This document shows, one piece after another, positions 11,249 to 20,922 of a stretch of 32,218 nt of DNA (positions are counted from its first letter, which is position 1; every line of letters starts with the position of its first letter). The notes under the pieces are model-generated. The model had not been told where the DNA came from, ran no database searches, and saw only the letters and a program-made list of their open reading frames with translations. This DNA is from Conoideocrella luteorostrata (Eukaryota; Ascomycota; Sordariomycetes; Hypocreales; Clavicipitaceae). Position numbers and translations under genes: made by a program. The stretch is from the NCBI GenBank assembly GCA_032433595.1, contig JASWJB010000411.1, forward strand, positions 1-32,218, given 5' to 3'.

Positions 11249-11341
11249 GGCCGCGTGGCCTAATGGCTAAGGCGCTAGATTTCGGTTAACTTGAGCCACC
11301 GAGCTCTCTAGAGATTCCAGGTTCGACTCCTGGCGTGGTCG
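11249..11341 (+). tRNA. tRNA-Arg (anticodon UCG) with a 20-nt intron
   Basis: Seven-pair acceptor stem GGCCGCG/CGTGGTC with G73, D arm GCC..GGC, anticodon stem CTAGA/TCTAG, variable loop AGATT, and T arm CCAGG-TTCGACT-CCTGG fold as a complete cloverleaf. The anticodon is TCG at 11282-11284 with G37 at 11285. The intron is 11286-11305, in the usual place one base 3' of the anticodon. Its ACCGA segment can pair with the anticodon bases, as in eukaryotic pre-tRNAs. The mature tRNA is 73 nt before CCA addition. Internal A and B boxes are the D and T arm sequences. Confidence 0.96.
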
Positions 11342-11357
11342 CACAAATACGCTCAAA

Positions 11358-11363
11358 TTTTTT
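11358..11363 (+). terminator. RNA polymerase III terminator of tRNA-Arg
   Basis: A run of six T begins 17 nt after the discriminator base, followed by further T4 and T5 runs. Confidence 0.8.
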
Positions 11364-12363
11364 GTTTTCCTTTTTGTTTTGACATATCCTAAAGGTTGAT
11401 TGTCCTAAGTACCTACTTAATTGATGCTGTCCGGTTTTGTACTCTTACTTTATCCCGGCAGACAACAAATAACAACAACGATATCAAAGCTTTGCGGGGC
11501 CTTCTTTTTTTGGTTACCTACTACAGGCAGGTTAAACGCAATAGGAGAGAGATATTCCATAATCGCTCGTCGAGGGGTGCAGTGCGACCTGGCGTTTTTC
11601 GTTCAGCAGCCGCGGCGATGTTATGTTTGATTGATAGCCGAGATGTTAGAATCAAATTGATCGGTGCTACTTCGCTTCGGCTGAGGATGTCTCAGTAGCT
11701 CACTAGGATCTAACAGGCTGTTTGCGCTGAGTACGTACGATGTCTACTGAGCTGAATAGTGATGATTTTACCGACATGATCTATCTCGGCATCGGTCGTC
11801 TATTACCGCACTTCTTGTGAACTATTGTCATGATTGGTGGTCTCTCTTCTCTACGTGAATAGATTAAGTCTGTGGGACCTAGCTTTTCCGAATTTAAAGC
11901 CGAAGCGAGTCCCAGACGTCGCAAATAGAGCGAATCGTGTGATGCATTTGCTACTTTTTTGTCTTATTGACTGTTCTACATTAAAGTGCTTGCTTGTCTT
12001 TGCCTGCAACCGAAATGAGGGTAGATCAACTGCAAATCTAGATTGGCATTGTCCCACTTGGAACTTTCTATTCCGCGACACGATTTTAGAAGAGCGGGCT
12101 TGCCAGGCTGAAATTTCGGCAGCTTCCTCCAAGAAATATACAAGATGGACCATGCGTAAAATAGCTCCGCTGTTACACCTCGGCAACAAGGCGGTAGCGG
12201 CGTAATTTCTAGTCGCTCAAGAAGCTGAATGCTCTGAGGCTTCCATCAGTCCACGATGCGATGACGGTGGGCAGATATATTTAAAGAGTGGTTGTGTTCG
12301 TCGATGCCGAGCCGTTCACTTACCTATCCACAAGATTCACACTCAACAGCCAAAAACGTCAGC
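11364..12363. other. Intergenic region between tRNA-Arg and the GLEYA gene
   Basis: About 1 kb without a recognisable gene. A 123-codon plus frame at 11834-12205 overlaps a 112-codon minus frame and neither resembles a known family. The right end is the GLEYA-gene promoter with a TATA element. Confidence 0.5.
12276..12285 (+). promoter_or_regulatory. Probable TATA box of the GLEYA-domain gene
   Basis: TATATTTAAA lies 79-88 nt upstream of the ATG at 12364, a fitting distance for a fungal TATA element with a short leader. Confidence 0.55.
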
Positions 12364-13725
12364 ATGATGAACCGAATAGTCCTCCGTGTCAACCTCCTCG
12401 TTGTACTGGCGCTCCACAGCGTCTTGGGACAGCGTTTTATCATTGGATCTCTCTTATCCCAACGCAACACTCCTGTGCTCGGAGACGTCTGCAGATCCCT
12501 TCAGCACAACTGCGATATAGACCATATGCCGTCAGCTATCGAGGTAAGTTGGATTTAAGACAGCACACCAAGGAAAGCAGTTTACGAACGGTGTCTAGAA
12601 ATTTTGTTCGGAGTCCTGTGAGAAGGGAATCGATGACAAAGATCTAAAGGGAGACCTATGCAAGAGCTTCAAGGAGGTATAATACGGCCACTACCCATCC
12701 TGTGTTCCCTTCAAAATCGGTAGACTAACATAGCGTAGTATATAAACAGCCTTGGGAAATGTGCCCAAGATCCTCTTGGTCTGATTGAACAACAGTGTCG
12801 AGACAGCTGTGGTGGCTGTACCTCCGATGGAGATTGTGGCAAGGATCAGACTTGTCAGGATCATACCTGCAAACCAAGAGCCGAATGCCAGCATAACCGC
12901 GAGTGTAATGGCCAAGTATGCAAGAATGAGAAGTGTGAAGCCTGCACAGCCAACACAGATTGCGGCGGAGATGACCTTGAATGTGTCAAAGGGCTCTGTG
13001 TTCCAACAACCAATCCGCCCCCGGAATGTACCAAGAATTCGGACTGCAAACCGGACCAAATTTGCAAGGATGAGAAATGCGGGCCTTGCTCAGCCGACTC
13101 TGACTGCGGCATTGGCCAGTTCTGCAGTAATGGAGAGTGCATGCCGAAACCACCAACCTGCGGACAACCTGGCTTTGAATGGGCACAGTGGCGAGGTCCG
13201 CCCACATGGAGAACTGTCAGGTCACCGCCATTCACAGAATTTGATCCTACCTCTTTTCAAAGTCTGAAACCTGAAAATGGAGGTTTGACGAATCTTCTGC
13301 TTATTAATAACCCCAAGAACCTGTACGGCCAGCCCATCGACACCAACTTGGCTTCTGTAATTCACCAGGGATTTCTCCTAGCCCCTGAAACAGGCAACTA
13401 CACCTTTGTATTCGGACAAGCGGATGATATTGCTCTTGTGTGGTTGGGGGAAAACGCTTACACTGGCTGGACGAGAGCCAACGCTGACATTGAGCGAACG
13501 TATATTCCTCCTCCGGGCGATGAAACCCATACAACGAGACACCTCGAACAAGGGGCATACTACCCCGTTCGAGTTGCTTGGGGCGATAAAGGAGGTAGTG
13601 TGGCCATGTCTGTGAAAATCATTGCACCCAACGGAACGGAGTTAACTGGAACAGATGGTGGTTATTTCAGAACCGAAGCTTGCGACGGGTCATTTGGCAA
13701 GTTCCCGCCATACGGTCCAACTTAA
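12364..13725 (+). CDS. Secreted cysteine-module protein with C-terminal GLEYA adhesin domain
   Basis: Exons 12364-12543, 12599-12676 and 12739-13725 give 414 residues; both introns (55 and 62 nt) are phase 0 and the second ends ACTAACATAGCGTAG. MMNRIVLRVNLLVVLALHSVLG is a clear signal peptide. After a Cys-containing linker come five short modules of the form C-x4-(D/E)-C-x(4-6)-C-x4-C (for example CTKNSDCKPDQICKDEKC) at about residues 120-220. The last 180 residues carry a GLEYA/PA14-like carbohydrate-binding fold, seen in ADDIALVWLGENAYTGW and PVRVAWGDKGGSVAMSV. There is no C-terminal hydrophobic tail, so no GPI anchor is indicated. GLEYA domains occur in yeast and fungal adhesins, so binding of a surface glycan is likely but the ligand is unknown. 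The modules resemble small disulphide folds; their role is inferred only. Confidence 0.88.
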
Positions 13726-13810
13726 AGTTTCGAGGCACTGAATAAATGAACGAGAAAAATAATATTGCTGTAGGGGTTTGGTCGGTTGTTATGTTGAGAT
13801 TTTATTGAAT

Positions 13811-13848
13811 TTGCTGTTTGCTGTTTGTTGTTTGCTATGTACTGTTTG
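13811..13848. repeat. Short degenerate TTTGCTG tandem repeat
   Basis: Several copies of TGTTTGC/TGTTTGT follow each other in the 3' flank of the GLEYA gene. It is a low-complexity repeat with no assigned role. Confidence 0.7.
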
Positions 13849-14343
13849 TCACTGGTTAAAACTTGATCGTGTCAGTAGACGCATGCGGCTTATTGCAGAG
13901 ATGAGCGTGTCTTTTCATTAGTGGCTGCTGTATGGCTCAATCTCAATCGTTTCGATCAAATAAGGAACGCACCTGGGGCCCGATTCACTCTCTCTGCCAT
14001 AAGCAGATCCCACAAGCGAGATGACAGCTTTAGCAAAGACTAGAGAATAGTTACTCACAGATCATCCCATACATTTTAACGTCTTCGCCAAAACTCTCAT
14101 CTCGTTGTGGGGTATGTGCGACTTGGCTAGTAATGTTACTGTGTTTTGTGGCAGCTGAAAAAAAGAAACTGAATCCTAAAAATCAAAAGAATAAACACCT
14201 AAGGCGACAAGCAGTGTGGCATGAACAAGTCTGATATGAACGTGTATGATGCATGTAGGAAGGCGGGCTGCGGCCACTCCTCCTCACTCCGTCGACATAG
14301 CGGCGGCGGCGCGGGGCCATACATATATGTAGTGCTGCAAGTC

Positions 14344-14359
14344 TACGGAGTACGGAGTA
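14344..14359. repeat. Tandem TACGGAGTA motif upstream of TPI
   Basis: TACGGAGTACGGAGTA holds two overlapping copies of the 9-mer about 200 nt upstream of the TPI ATG. Whether it binds a factor is unknown. Confidence 0.7.
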
Positions 14360-14559
14360 ACTACCGTGTTGGGGCAATCATGCGGAACTTTCTCTAAGTC
14401 TGCACATGTGGGACTCAATTCTTTGATCCATACATCATCTCTTTATTACGGACTGCCCAGGCTCTTTTTATTGGAGCTATAGCCATCCTCAACCTCATCC
14501 TCATCAAATTACTTTACATTATCTTTTATTTATTTTATTTTAAATAAAGCATAGTTGAA

Positions 14560-15606
14560 ATGGCTCGCCAGTTCTTTGTCGGCGGCAACTTCAAGATGTA
14601 AGTAGCGTAATCGACTTGTCCATGCTACTTTGTGCCCCTCCATGCCCCGCGCGAGGAATCCCGAAGGGAGCTCGAAAAACAACGCAGCTCAATAATGGCC
14701 CAGAATTGTCTGGCCTGCCTGCGCGATATCACATCTAGATGTCCCAGCTAAACAACATGTAACAGGAACGGGTCTATCTCGTCCATCAAGGAGATTGTCA
14801 GCAACCTGAACAATGCCGTCCTTGACGCCGAAGTCGGTTCGTACCACCTTCGCAGCACCCCATCCTTTTGTGCTTGTCAATGTCTGACCATTTGTGTTTA
14901 GAGGTCGTTGTGTCCCCTCCTGCGATTTACCTCCAGCTCGTCCGTGAGAGTATTCGCTCCGGAATCGAGGTCGCCGCCCAAAATGTTTACGACAAGCCCA
15001 ACGGCGCGTTCACTGGAGAAATTTCCGTCTCCCAGCTCAAGGATAGTAACATCAATTGGGCCATTCTGGGCCATTCTGAGCGACGCACAATCTTGAAGGA
15101 GTCTGACCAGGTCGTCGCCTCCAAGACCAAGTATGCCACCGAGAACGGTGTCAGCGTCATCTGGTGCTGCGGTGAGAGTCTTGAGGAGCGTGAGGCTGGC
15201 AAAACCGTCGAAGTGGTGACCAAGCAGCTTGAGGCTCTGAAGGCCCAGGTCAGCGACTGGTCCAAGATTGTCATTGCCTATGAGCCCATCTGGGCTATTG
15301 GCACTGGCAAGGTTGCTACTACTGAGCAGGCTCAAGAGGTGCACAAGGCTGTTCGTGAGTGGCTCAAGAGCGTCAGCGATAAGGTCGCCGAGGACACTCG
15401 AATCTTGTACGGTGGCAGCGTCAGTGAGAAGAACTGTGGAGAACTTAGCAAGCAGCCCGATATTGATGGCTTCTTGGTTGGTGGTGCTTCTCTCAAACCT
15501 GCGTGTAAGTGTTTATGACGGCCCTTTCGGTTCAATAATTATTTGAGAGGATGCTAACGGGTAGTTCTTTCCAGTCGTCGACATTATCAATTGCAGGAAG
15601 CAATGA
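14560..15606 (+). CDS. TPI1: Triosephosphate isomerase
   Basis: Exons 14560-14597, 14766-14836, 14902-15504 and 15575-15606 give 247 residues, the usual length. The enzyme interconverts dihydroxyacetone phosphate and glyceraldehyde 3-phosphate in glycolysis and gluconeogenesis. Lys12 (GGNFKMNG), the electrophile His94 (ILGHSERR), and the catalytic base Glu164 in [12 protein letters not shown] (loop 6 follows) are all present, as is the phosphate-binding LYGGSV and GGASLKPAF. The first intron is the longest (168 nt) and splits Met13; the last exon is only 32 nt and follows a GCTAACGG branch site. Splice joins restore the conserved family sequence at every junction. The gene lies in a cytosolic housekeeping pathway and shows nothing odd apart from Cys in IINCRKQ where Ala is frequent. 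Confidence 0.98.
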
Positions 15607-15921
15607 CTACGCCAGGAACCAAAGCTTTAATTCATGGCCTGTTAACTGGTCTGAAAATAGAGCATTTAAAAGAATTAAGGTGTTGAGTAACCGTTCAGTA
15701 TTTCATTCATTTGATAATGTGATATAAATAAAGAAGTGACTTAAAGTGGTACCGCAGTCCTTTGTTTCGTCTGCTCCATGTCCCAAGATGACCCTCAAGT
15801 CCTGGGTATCCCAGCCGCTCTATGCTGAAAACAATAAATGCCCATTTTGTGTTACAATAATACATACATGGCAACTCTCCACAAATTTTGCCTTGAATTT
15901 AACCCAGCCCGTTGTGAGATG
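15607..15921. other. Convergent intergenic region between TPI and mL43
   Basis: A 315-nt region holding the 3' UTRs of both converging genes. An AATAAA-like site at 15726-15731 (ATAAATAAAG) could serve the TPI transcript. Nothing else is seen. Confidence 0.55.
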
Positions 15922-16466
15922 TTATACAACCATACCTTTTCCGTGGTAGGGAGACCAAACACCTCTGACACTGGGATTGGTGCTTGTCACTGCCTTGTTC
16001 GTCCGTTTCAACTTATCGCCGCTCGCATCCCTTAACAATTCAACTTTTTGCAGAATTTCATATGGTGATAAGTTCCGTACACAGATTGGCTTTGTACGTC
16101 CATTGATATAGTGACCGATGATGACGGGGTGTTTGCCGGGCCGAGGCGATACAGCGAACTCGACTTGTGGGTTGGTGGCGGCGAACTTAGGGAGTAAGGA
16201 CTTGATGAAGCCACTGCGAATAATTGTAAGCAATCAATCTTTGAACTTGATCTCTATCAATGATTTCCAGGGAGCCCTACTTCATGCCTTTTGAACTTCC
16301 AGCCCAATCGCAATAATGAAAGTCCATCTTCTTGCACTGAAGTATGAATGCTCCGACTCCATTCTGTTAAATTGTCAGCCACGACCAAGTCCGTATCAAC
16401 AGCACATCCTCTCTTCGCGATTCTTACCTTACCACTTGCGACGGTGCGCAATGCTTTGACTGTCAT
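15922..16466 (-). CDS. MRPL51: Mitochondrial large-subunit ribosomal protein mL43 (yeast Mrpl51)
   Basis: Three exons on the minus strand, 16466-16428, 16363-16281 and 16213-15922, encode 137 residues. The start MTVKALRTVASGK joins NGVGAFILQCKKMDFHYCDW at a phase-0 intron of 64 nt; the second intron is 67 nt and joins KGM to NGFIKSLLPKF. The body shows the L51/S25/CI-B8 thioredoxin-like fold seen in mL43: SLLPKFAATNPQVEF, VIIGHYINGRTKPICVRN and a C-terminal RGVWSPYHGKG. The protein is imported into mitochondria and is part of the 54S subunit. It is divergent from the U1-70K gene across 338 nt, so the two probably share a promoter region. Confidence 0.93.
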
Positions 16467-16804
16467 CTTGGTTAAATCGTACCTATATCCTCAGTCATCT
16501 GAGGACGTACGAAGAGGAGATGTCGCGTGAAAGACGGAGGCCCTCGAAAAATCGAAGCTCACGACAAGCGTGACCAAACTAGGCTTAGCGGCCCCATCCT
16601 CTCCCGGACCAGCACCGGTAAAACTCCAGGCATCTCTTGCCCCAGAAGCGACCACATAATTTCCTGCTGCTCCTATCATTGCAACCCGGTCCTGGTTCGC
16701 GTTTGTCGTTCCATTCTTTGACAACGCCGGCATCAACCAATTCTTAGCCTCGGGTCGGCTAATCATACTCATAACTTGGTTGTCAGCTAGCTTTGTCTCT
16801 CGTC
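16467..16804. promoter_or_regulatory. Shared divergent promoter region of mL43 and U1-70K
   Basis: The two start codons face away from each other across 338 nt, so this segment must hold both promoters and leaders. A 93-codon minus-strand frame inside it is judged a chance frame. No TATA element is evident, which fits housekeeping genes. Confidence 0.6.
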
Positions 16805-18375
16805 ATGACTGACAAACTCCCGCCGAATTTGTTGGCGCTCTTTGCGCCGCGACCTCCCTTGCGATGGGTCGAACCTCCAGACTATGCGCCGGAGAGTCGC
16901 AAAACTGCCGTCGTCAATGGCGTCGCTGCCTTCCTTCCTGAACTCCAAAAGTACAAGGAGACGGATGTGTACCATCCCACGGAGAGCTGGCTTGAAGCGA
17001 GAGACAGGAAAAAACAGGAGAAGAAGGAGGCTGTTCAGAATCTACTAACCAAAGTTCCTGACCTCTGTATGTACAATGTTTGATGTACCCATGATACAAA
17101 GTACTGACTAGGATATAGATAATCCTAACGAGGACTCGAATATCCGTGGCGATGCGTTCAAAACCCTGATTGTCGCGCGACTGAGCTACGATGCTGACGA
17201 ACGGGACTTGGAGAGGGAGTTTGGACGGTTCGGTCCAATTGAACGCGTAGGTCTCCATAGTCTCTCGATGTTTGGCTCAAATGACTAATTGTGATGTCAG
17301 ATTCGTATCATTACCGATACCCACGCGCACGAGAAGCCCAATAAGAAGAAAAAGCCCCATCGCGGATATGCTTTTGTAGTATTTGAGCGAGAAAAAGACA
17401 TGAGAGGTAACTATATTTCCCAAAGCCCCGTTGATGGCTTCCAAAAACACGACATTTCCCCGGATGTAAATCTATGAGATGTGGCCCTCAGGCTTGCCTG
17501 TCTCTTTGGTAACGCATCGTGAGACGCGACACCGGCCCTCAAGCTTGCTCAGTCTCGAAATTCCTTCTCCTATTCCGTCGTCCGTCAGACCTAGTTGTTA
17601 CAACTAGTGAAATTTATGGTAAGAGTTGCTAACACCTGTGCCATGTTGGCGCGCACGCTTTGTAGCTGCTTTGGATTCTTGCGATGGCATTCGCATCAAA
17701 GACAGACGAATTAAAGTAGACGTCGAAAGAGGCCGAACTGTCAAAGGATGGAAGCCTCGTAGGTTAGGTGGCGGACTTGGTGGTCGCGGCTACACCAAAT
17801 CAATGCCAGCACGACCTGGTGGCCCAGGCGGCTTTGGTGGCGGTGCTCCAGGTGGTCCAGGTGGTTACCGTGGAGGTTTCAAAGGAGGATTTGATGGCGG
17901 TCGAGGTCGTGGCGGTTTCCGCGGTGGCTTTGGGGGCCGCAGCGGCGGTGGTGGCTTCAGAGGTGACTCCGGTCCCCGAGGGGACAGAAACGGCTTTGGC
18001 GGAGCGCCAAGCGGAGCGCCATCAGGCCCTGGAGGCGATCGCAGAAACGGCGATCGCGGCTTCTCTGGTGGATATGAATCTAGAGGAAGTCGAGGCTTTG
18101 ACGACAGACCCGGTGGTGGCTTCCGAGATGGTGGTCGACACGGTGATCGTGATGGCGGCCGCCGTACTGGTGGCAATATGGAACCCATTCGACCCCGAGA
18201 GACGCGAGAGGGTGGGTATCGTGAAAGAGACCGTGACCGAGATCGCGACCGCGACCGCGAGAGAGAAAGAGATAGAGGAGGCCGGGACTTTGACAGACCG
18301 CGTGATGATGATAACCGGAAACGAGGATACGAAGGAGGTAGTTACGAGGATCCCAGGAAACTGCGACGATACTAA
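16805..18375 (+). CDS. SNP1: U1 snRNP 70 kDa protein homologue
   Basis: Exons 16805-17066, 17119-17246, 17301-17406 and 17666-18375 encode 401 residues. The N-terminal U1-70K segment reads [20 protein letters not shown], followed by [18 protein letters not shown]. The RRM (about 102-192) has RNP2 TLIVARL and RNP1 RGYAFVVF, then the family hallmark [23 protein letters not shown]. The C-terminal half is Gly/Arg-rich with an RD/RE dipeptide tract near 18220-18280. The protein binds stem-loop I of U1 snRNA and helps fix 5' splice sites. Introns 1 and 2 are 52 and 54 nt, but intron 3, inside the RRM, is 259 nt and holds extra splice-like signals (see findings). The start ATG is the first one in frame and matches the family N-terminus. 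Confidence 0.95.
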
Positions 18376-19142
18376 GCATTTCACCATTCCGGTGGGTATC
18401 ACCTTTATTCCCATCACTTCAGGTCTGTTCAGTTTTGCTCTGCGTCTGCCAGAACTCAGTCCAACCCGACTTGTCTGTCAAGCTAGGTGCAAACTCTCCG
18501 CAAGCGCGCCGGCTTGAAACACTCGTCATACCCCTCGGTTTGTACGGGACCTATCCTAATTTTGACATGCCATCCAGTTGAGCCAACTATAAGGTAACTG
18601 GGGAGCTCTTGTGCATTATTTAAAATGTATTGATGGATAGGTAAACTTCGGACTTTGTACTTTTTGTTTGTATTTGGTAGGTTAGAAACATGAATTAACG
18701 CGTAGCATGGAGAGGCTACCGTTGTTTTTTTAAATATTGAGGTAAGGTCAGAGGTAAGACACTTTTGTGACTACTGACCATGATGTGAAGGGGGGCTGCC
18801 GTTCAAACAATTCGCGGAAGATGCGTTGCGATGGCCGTACATGAGAACTTGACAAATCATGTCTAGTGTTTTTCAACCCTCCTATATATTGGCCTGCAGA
18901 ATCGACAAAACTAGCAGTTTAATGTACTATGTTATTGGAGTCATTAGGGGGTGTATTAAAATCGTAAGATGCCTTGACCCGCCACTATTCTGAACCATCG
19001 AACGCCTAGATCCGTTTAAATCATTGAGGTATCAGTCACCAATTGGATGTACATTCTGACACCAAACAACCAGATACCAAACATGAACAAATAACACTTT
19101 AATCCCTTCATGCAATTTTGACTTTCCCGCCCAGTTCAGTCG
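18376..19142. other. Convergent intergenic region between U1-70K and MRT4
   Basis: A 767-nt space carrying the 3' ends of both genes. It is A/T-rich and has no frame resembling a family. A CTGA followed by ATGATGTG near 18774-18788 resembles snoRNA boxes in the wrong order and is not called. Confidence 0.5.
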
Positions 19143-20060
19143 TTAGTTTTCATCGACACCTTCCATAGCAGCGGGATCAACTTCTGTAACGTCTCCGCTT
19201 GCTGAGCTCCAGTACCTGCAAATCGATAAAAAAGATTAGCAATTAAATCACTATGAGGATGAGCGTGTGCCATCTTGAAACTTACGCCAAAAGCTTGACC
19301 TTGAACTCCGAAACGCAAACCCCAAATAACTTCAACAGCCTCGTCTGTCTCGAATCAAGCACATCGCCTTCTTTGCAAACCACGTATCCTTCGCCGTCGC
19401 CACTCTCTTCGCCCAGCACGACTTTTCCTTTGACCAAGCGCGTGGGTACGTTGAGTTTGCGCAGCTCCGGCTCAATCGAGTGTGCGAGAGGGACGTCATA
19501 CTCAACGGGGACCTCTCCGGCCGTGGCGTACAGCACACCGGCAGGGATGGTGAAGTCCCGGGGCGAGGTGGCTCCCGCGCGGGCGAAATCAACGGGGGCG
19601 AAGCTGGCAAAGTAGTCGATGATGGATTGGACGGGCCGGTTGGTGAGGAGGAGGCCCACGGTGCCACTGAGATATTGGGTCAGGTCTTGGACACCAGGGG
19701 CGATGGCTTCGGAGGGGGATTGGCCGAGGGCTTTGGCCATGAGTTTGGTCTTCCCGAAGAATACTCTACACGGTTTCGTATGAGTTAGCCACATTCTTGC
19801 ATTTTAAAAGAACATCGCGATGACAGCTCAAGACTGAAGTGCTGGGGAAGAGAGGGGTTCGAGCCATACCTGCAATCGTTCAGCTCATGTCGCACATCCT
19901 TCAATGCACTATTTCGCATGTTATCCACGCTAAAGACAAAGCAGTGCTGGTATTCGGGAACAGCATCGCGGATGTTCTGGAAGAGCTTTTCCTTTTGGTC
20001 TTTGGTCTTTTTGGAAACCTGTGTGAGGTGAAAGGTCTTTGCTCGTCTTGACTTTGGCAT
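19143..20060 (-). CDS. MRT4: Ribosome assembly factor MRT4 (P0-like)
   Basis: Three exons on the minus strand, 20060-19870, 19765-19286 and 19215-19143, encode 247 residues. The start [18 protein letters not shown] and the P0-like body [35 protein letters not shown] and [15 protein letters not shown] match MRT4, the nucleolar placeholder that occupies the P0 site on pre-60S particles until P0 replaces it. It lacks the acidic P0/P1/P2 C-terminal stalk peptide, as expected for MRT4. Introns are 104 and 70 nt; the second has a branch-like GCTAAT. The last exon ends [11 protein letters not shown]. All joins keep phase and conserved sequence. Confidence 0.94.
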
Positions 20061-20922
20061 TTTATCTGGTTGTGTTGTTGGCCAAGGCTAACTTTTGTTC
20101 GGGAACGGGAGTTTTTATTTGCGGCCGCTACTGATGACGAGAAAAATCCGTACTCGATGTCGGGAGTGAAAGGACGCTGGTAGGATTGGCGTCTTCGAAT
20201 CGGGGATAACTTGTGGTGAGGCGGTGGGAATCAAGAGACTCGTCTGGATAAGGATATTGGAAAAAAAGTTGGGATATCGATAAGGCGGTTAAAAATTTCA
20301 GGCGCAGCACTCGCGAAAAAAAAAGTGGTGCATACCCTGCCGTTGCGCTCGCACCCCGCAGTTGGTCCCTGCTCCACGCCATGCACCAAGCTGAGGCTCT
20401 CTTCATCAATTGCATCGTCACATCCCCGACAAGATCTCCGTCCCATTGCATAGAACCCATTTCCTCACCGGATCCGGCGTGAACTCACTCAAGTCTTGCG
20501 ACTGCATCACGATATTGGCCATTACACTACCTTTTACTTCCCGGCAACGCTGGACACTATCTGTATTGTTCGTAGAAATGGCAGACAGAAATAGAACATG
20601 CCAAATAAGTTGGCCTAACTTTGAGGTTTTAAGCGCCCGCTGCTTCATGGGCTGAAACGTCAATACCGAATATTAGAACCCGGCAATGAACGGTGACGAA
20701 CCAACGTGCATATTATTCAGTGATGTGATACCAGTCAGCCCCCCGGACGGCACGCTTTCATAAAGTCAGCCTCTTTGTGCCAATTAGCTAGGTATGCAGC
20801 TGATCCGACTCCGCAACCCTATCGCCGCGGGACGTTGATCTTCAAAAACGCAATTAGCCCACTGGTTGCTAATCAAAACAATGTCATCGATTTAAACTGT
20901 ATTTGCCTCCGATACTAACTCA
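20061..20922. other. Intergenic region between divergent MRT4 and the NLR gene
   Basis: About 860 nt with the MRT4 promoter on the left and the NLR promoter on the right. Short frames in both directions show no known family. No TATA box is clear upstream of the NLR start. Confidence 0.5.

Larger units (their letters stand above)
13726..14559. other. Intergenic region: GLEYA-gene 3' flank and TPI promoter
   Basis: An 834-nt region. It carries a TTTGCTG-type repeat at 13811-13848, a tandem TACGGAGTACGGAGTA at 14344-14359, a pyrimidine-rich stretch near 14480-14510, and an A/T-rich T-tract at 14520-14549 just before the TPI start. No gene is seen. Confidence 0.55.

Noticed and set aside
11834..12205. 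123-codon plus frame and 112-codon minus frame in the same place
   Set aside because: Mutual overlap with no codon or family signal; neither has a supporting motif.
16491..16772. 93-codon minus-strand frame with an ATG in the mL43/U1-70K promoter
   Set aside because: It fills a shared promoter, has no family resemblance, and lies just upstream of the true mL43 start.
17768..18517. 249-codon frame overlapping the last exon of U1-70K
   Set aside because: An out-of-frame shadow of the Gly/Arg-rich coding region.
18774..18788. CTGA and ATGATG boxes resembling a C/D snoRNA
   Set aside because: The boxes are in the wrong order for a single snoRNA and no terminal stem was found.
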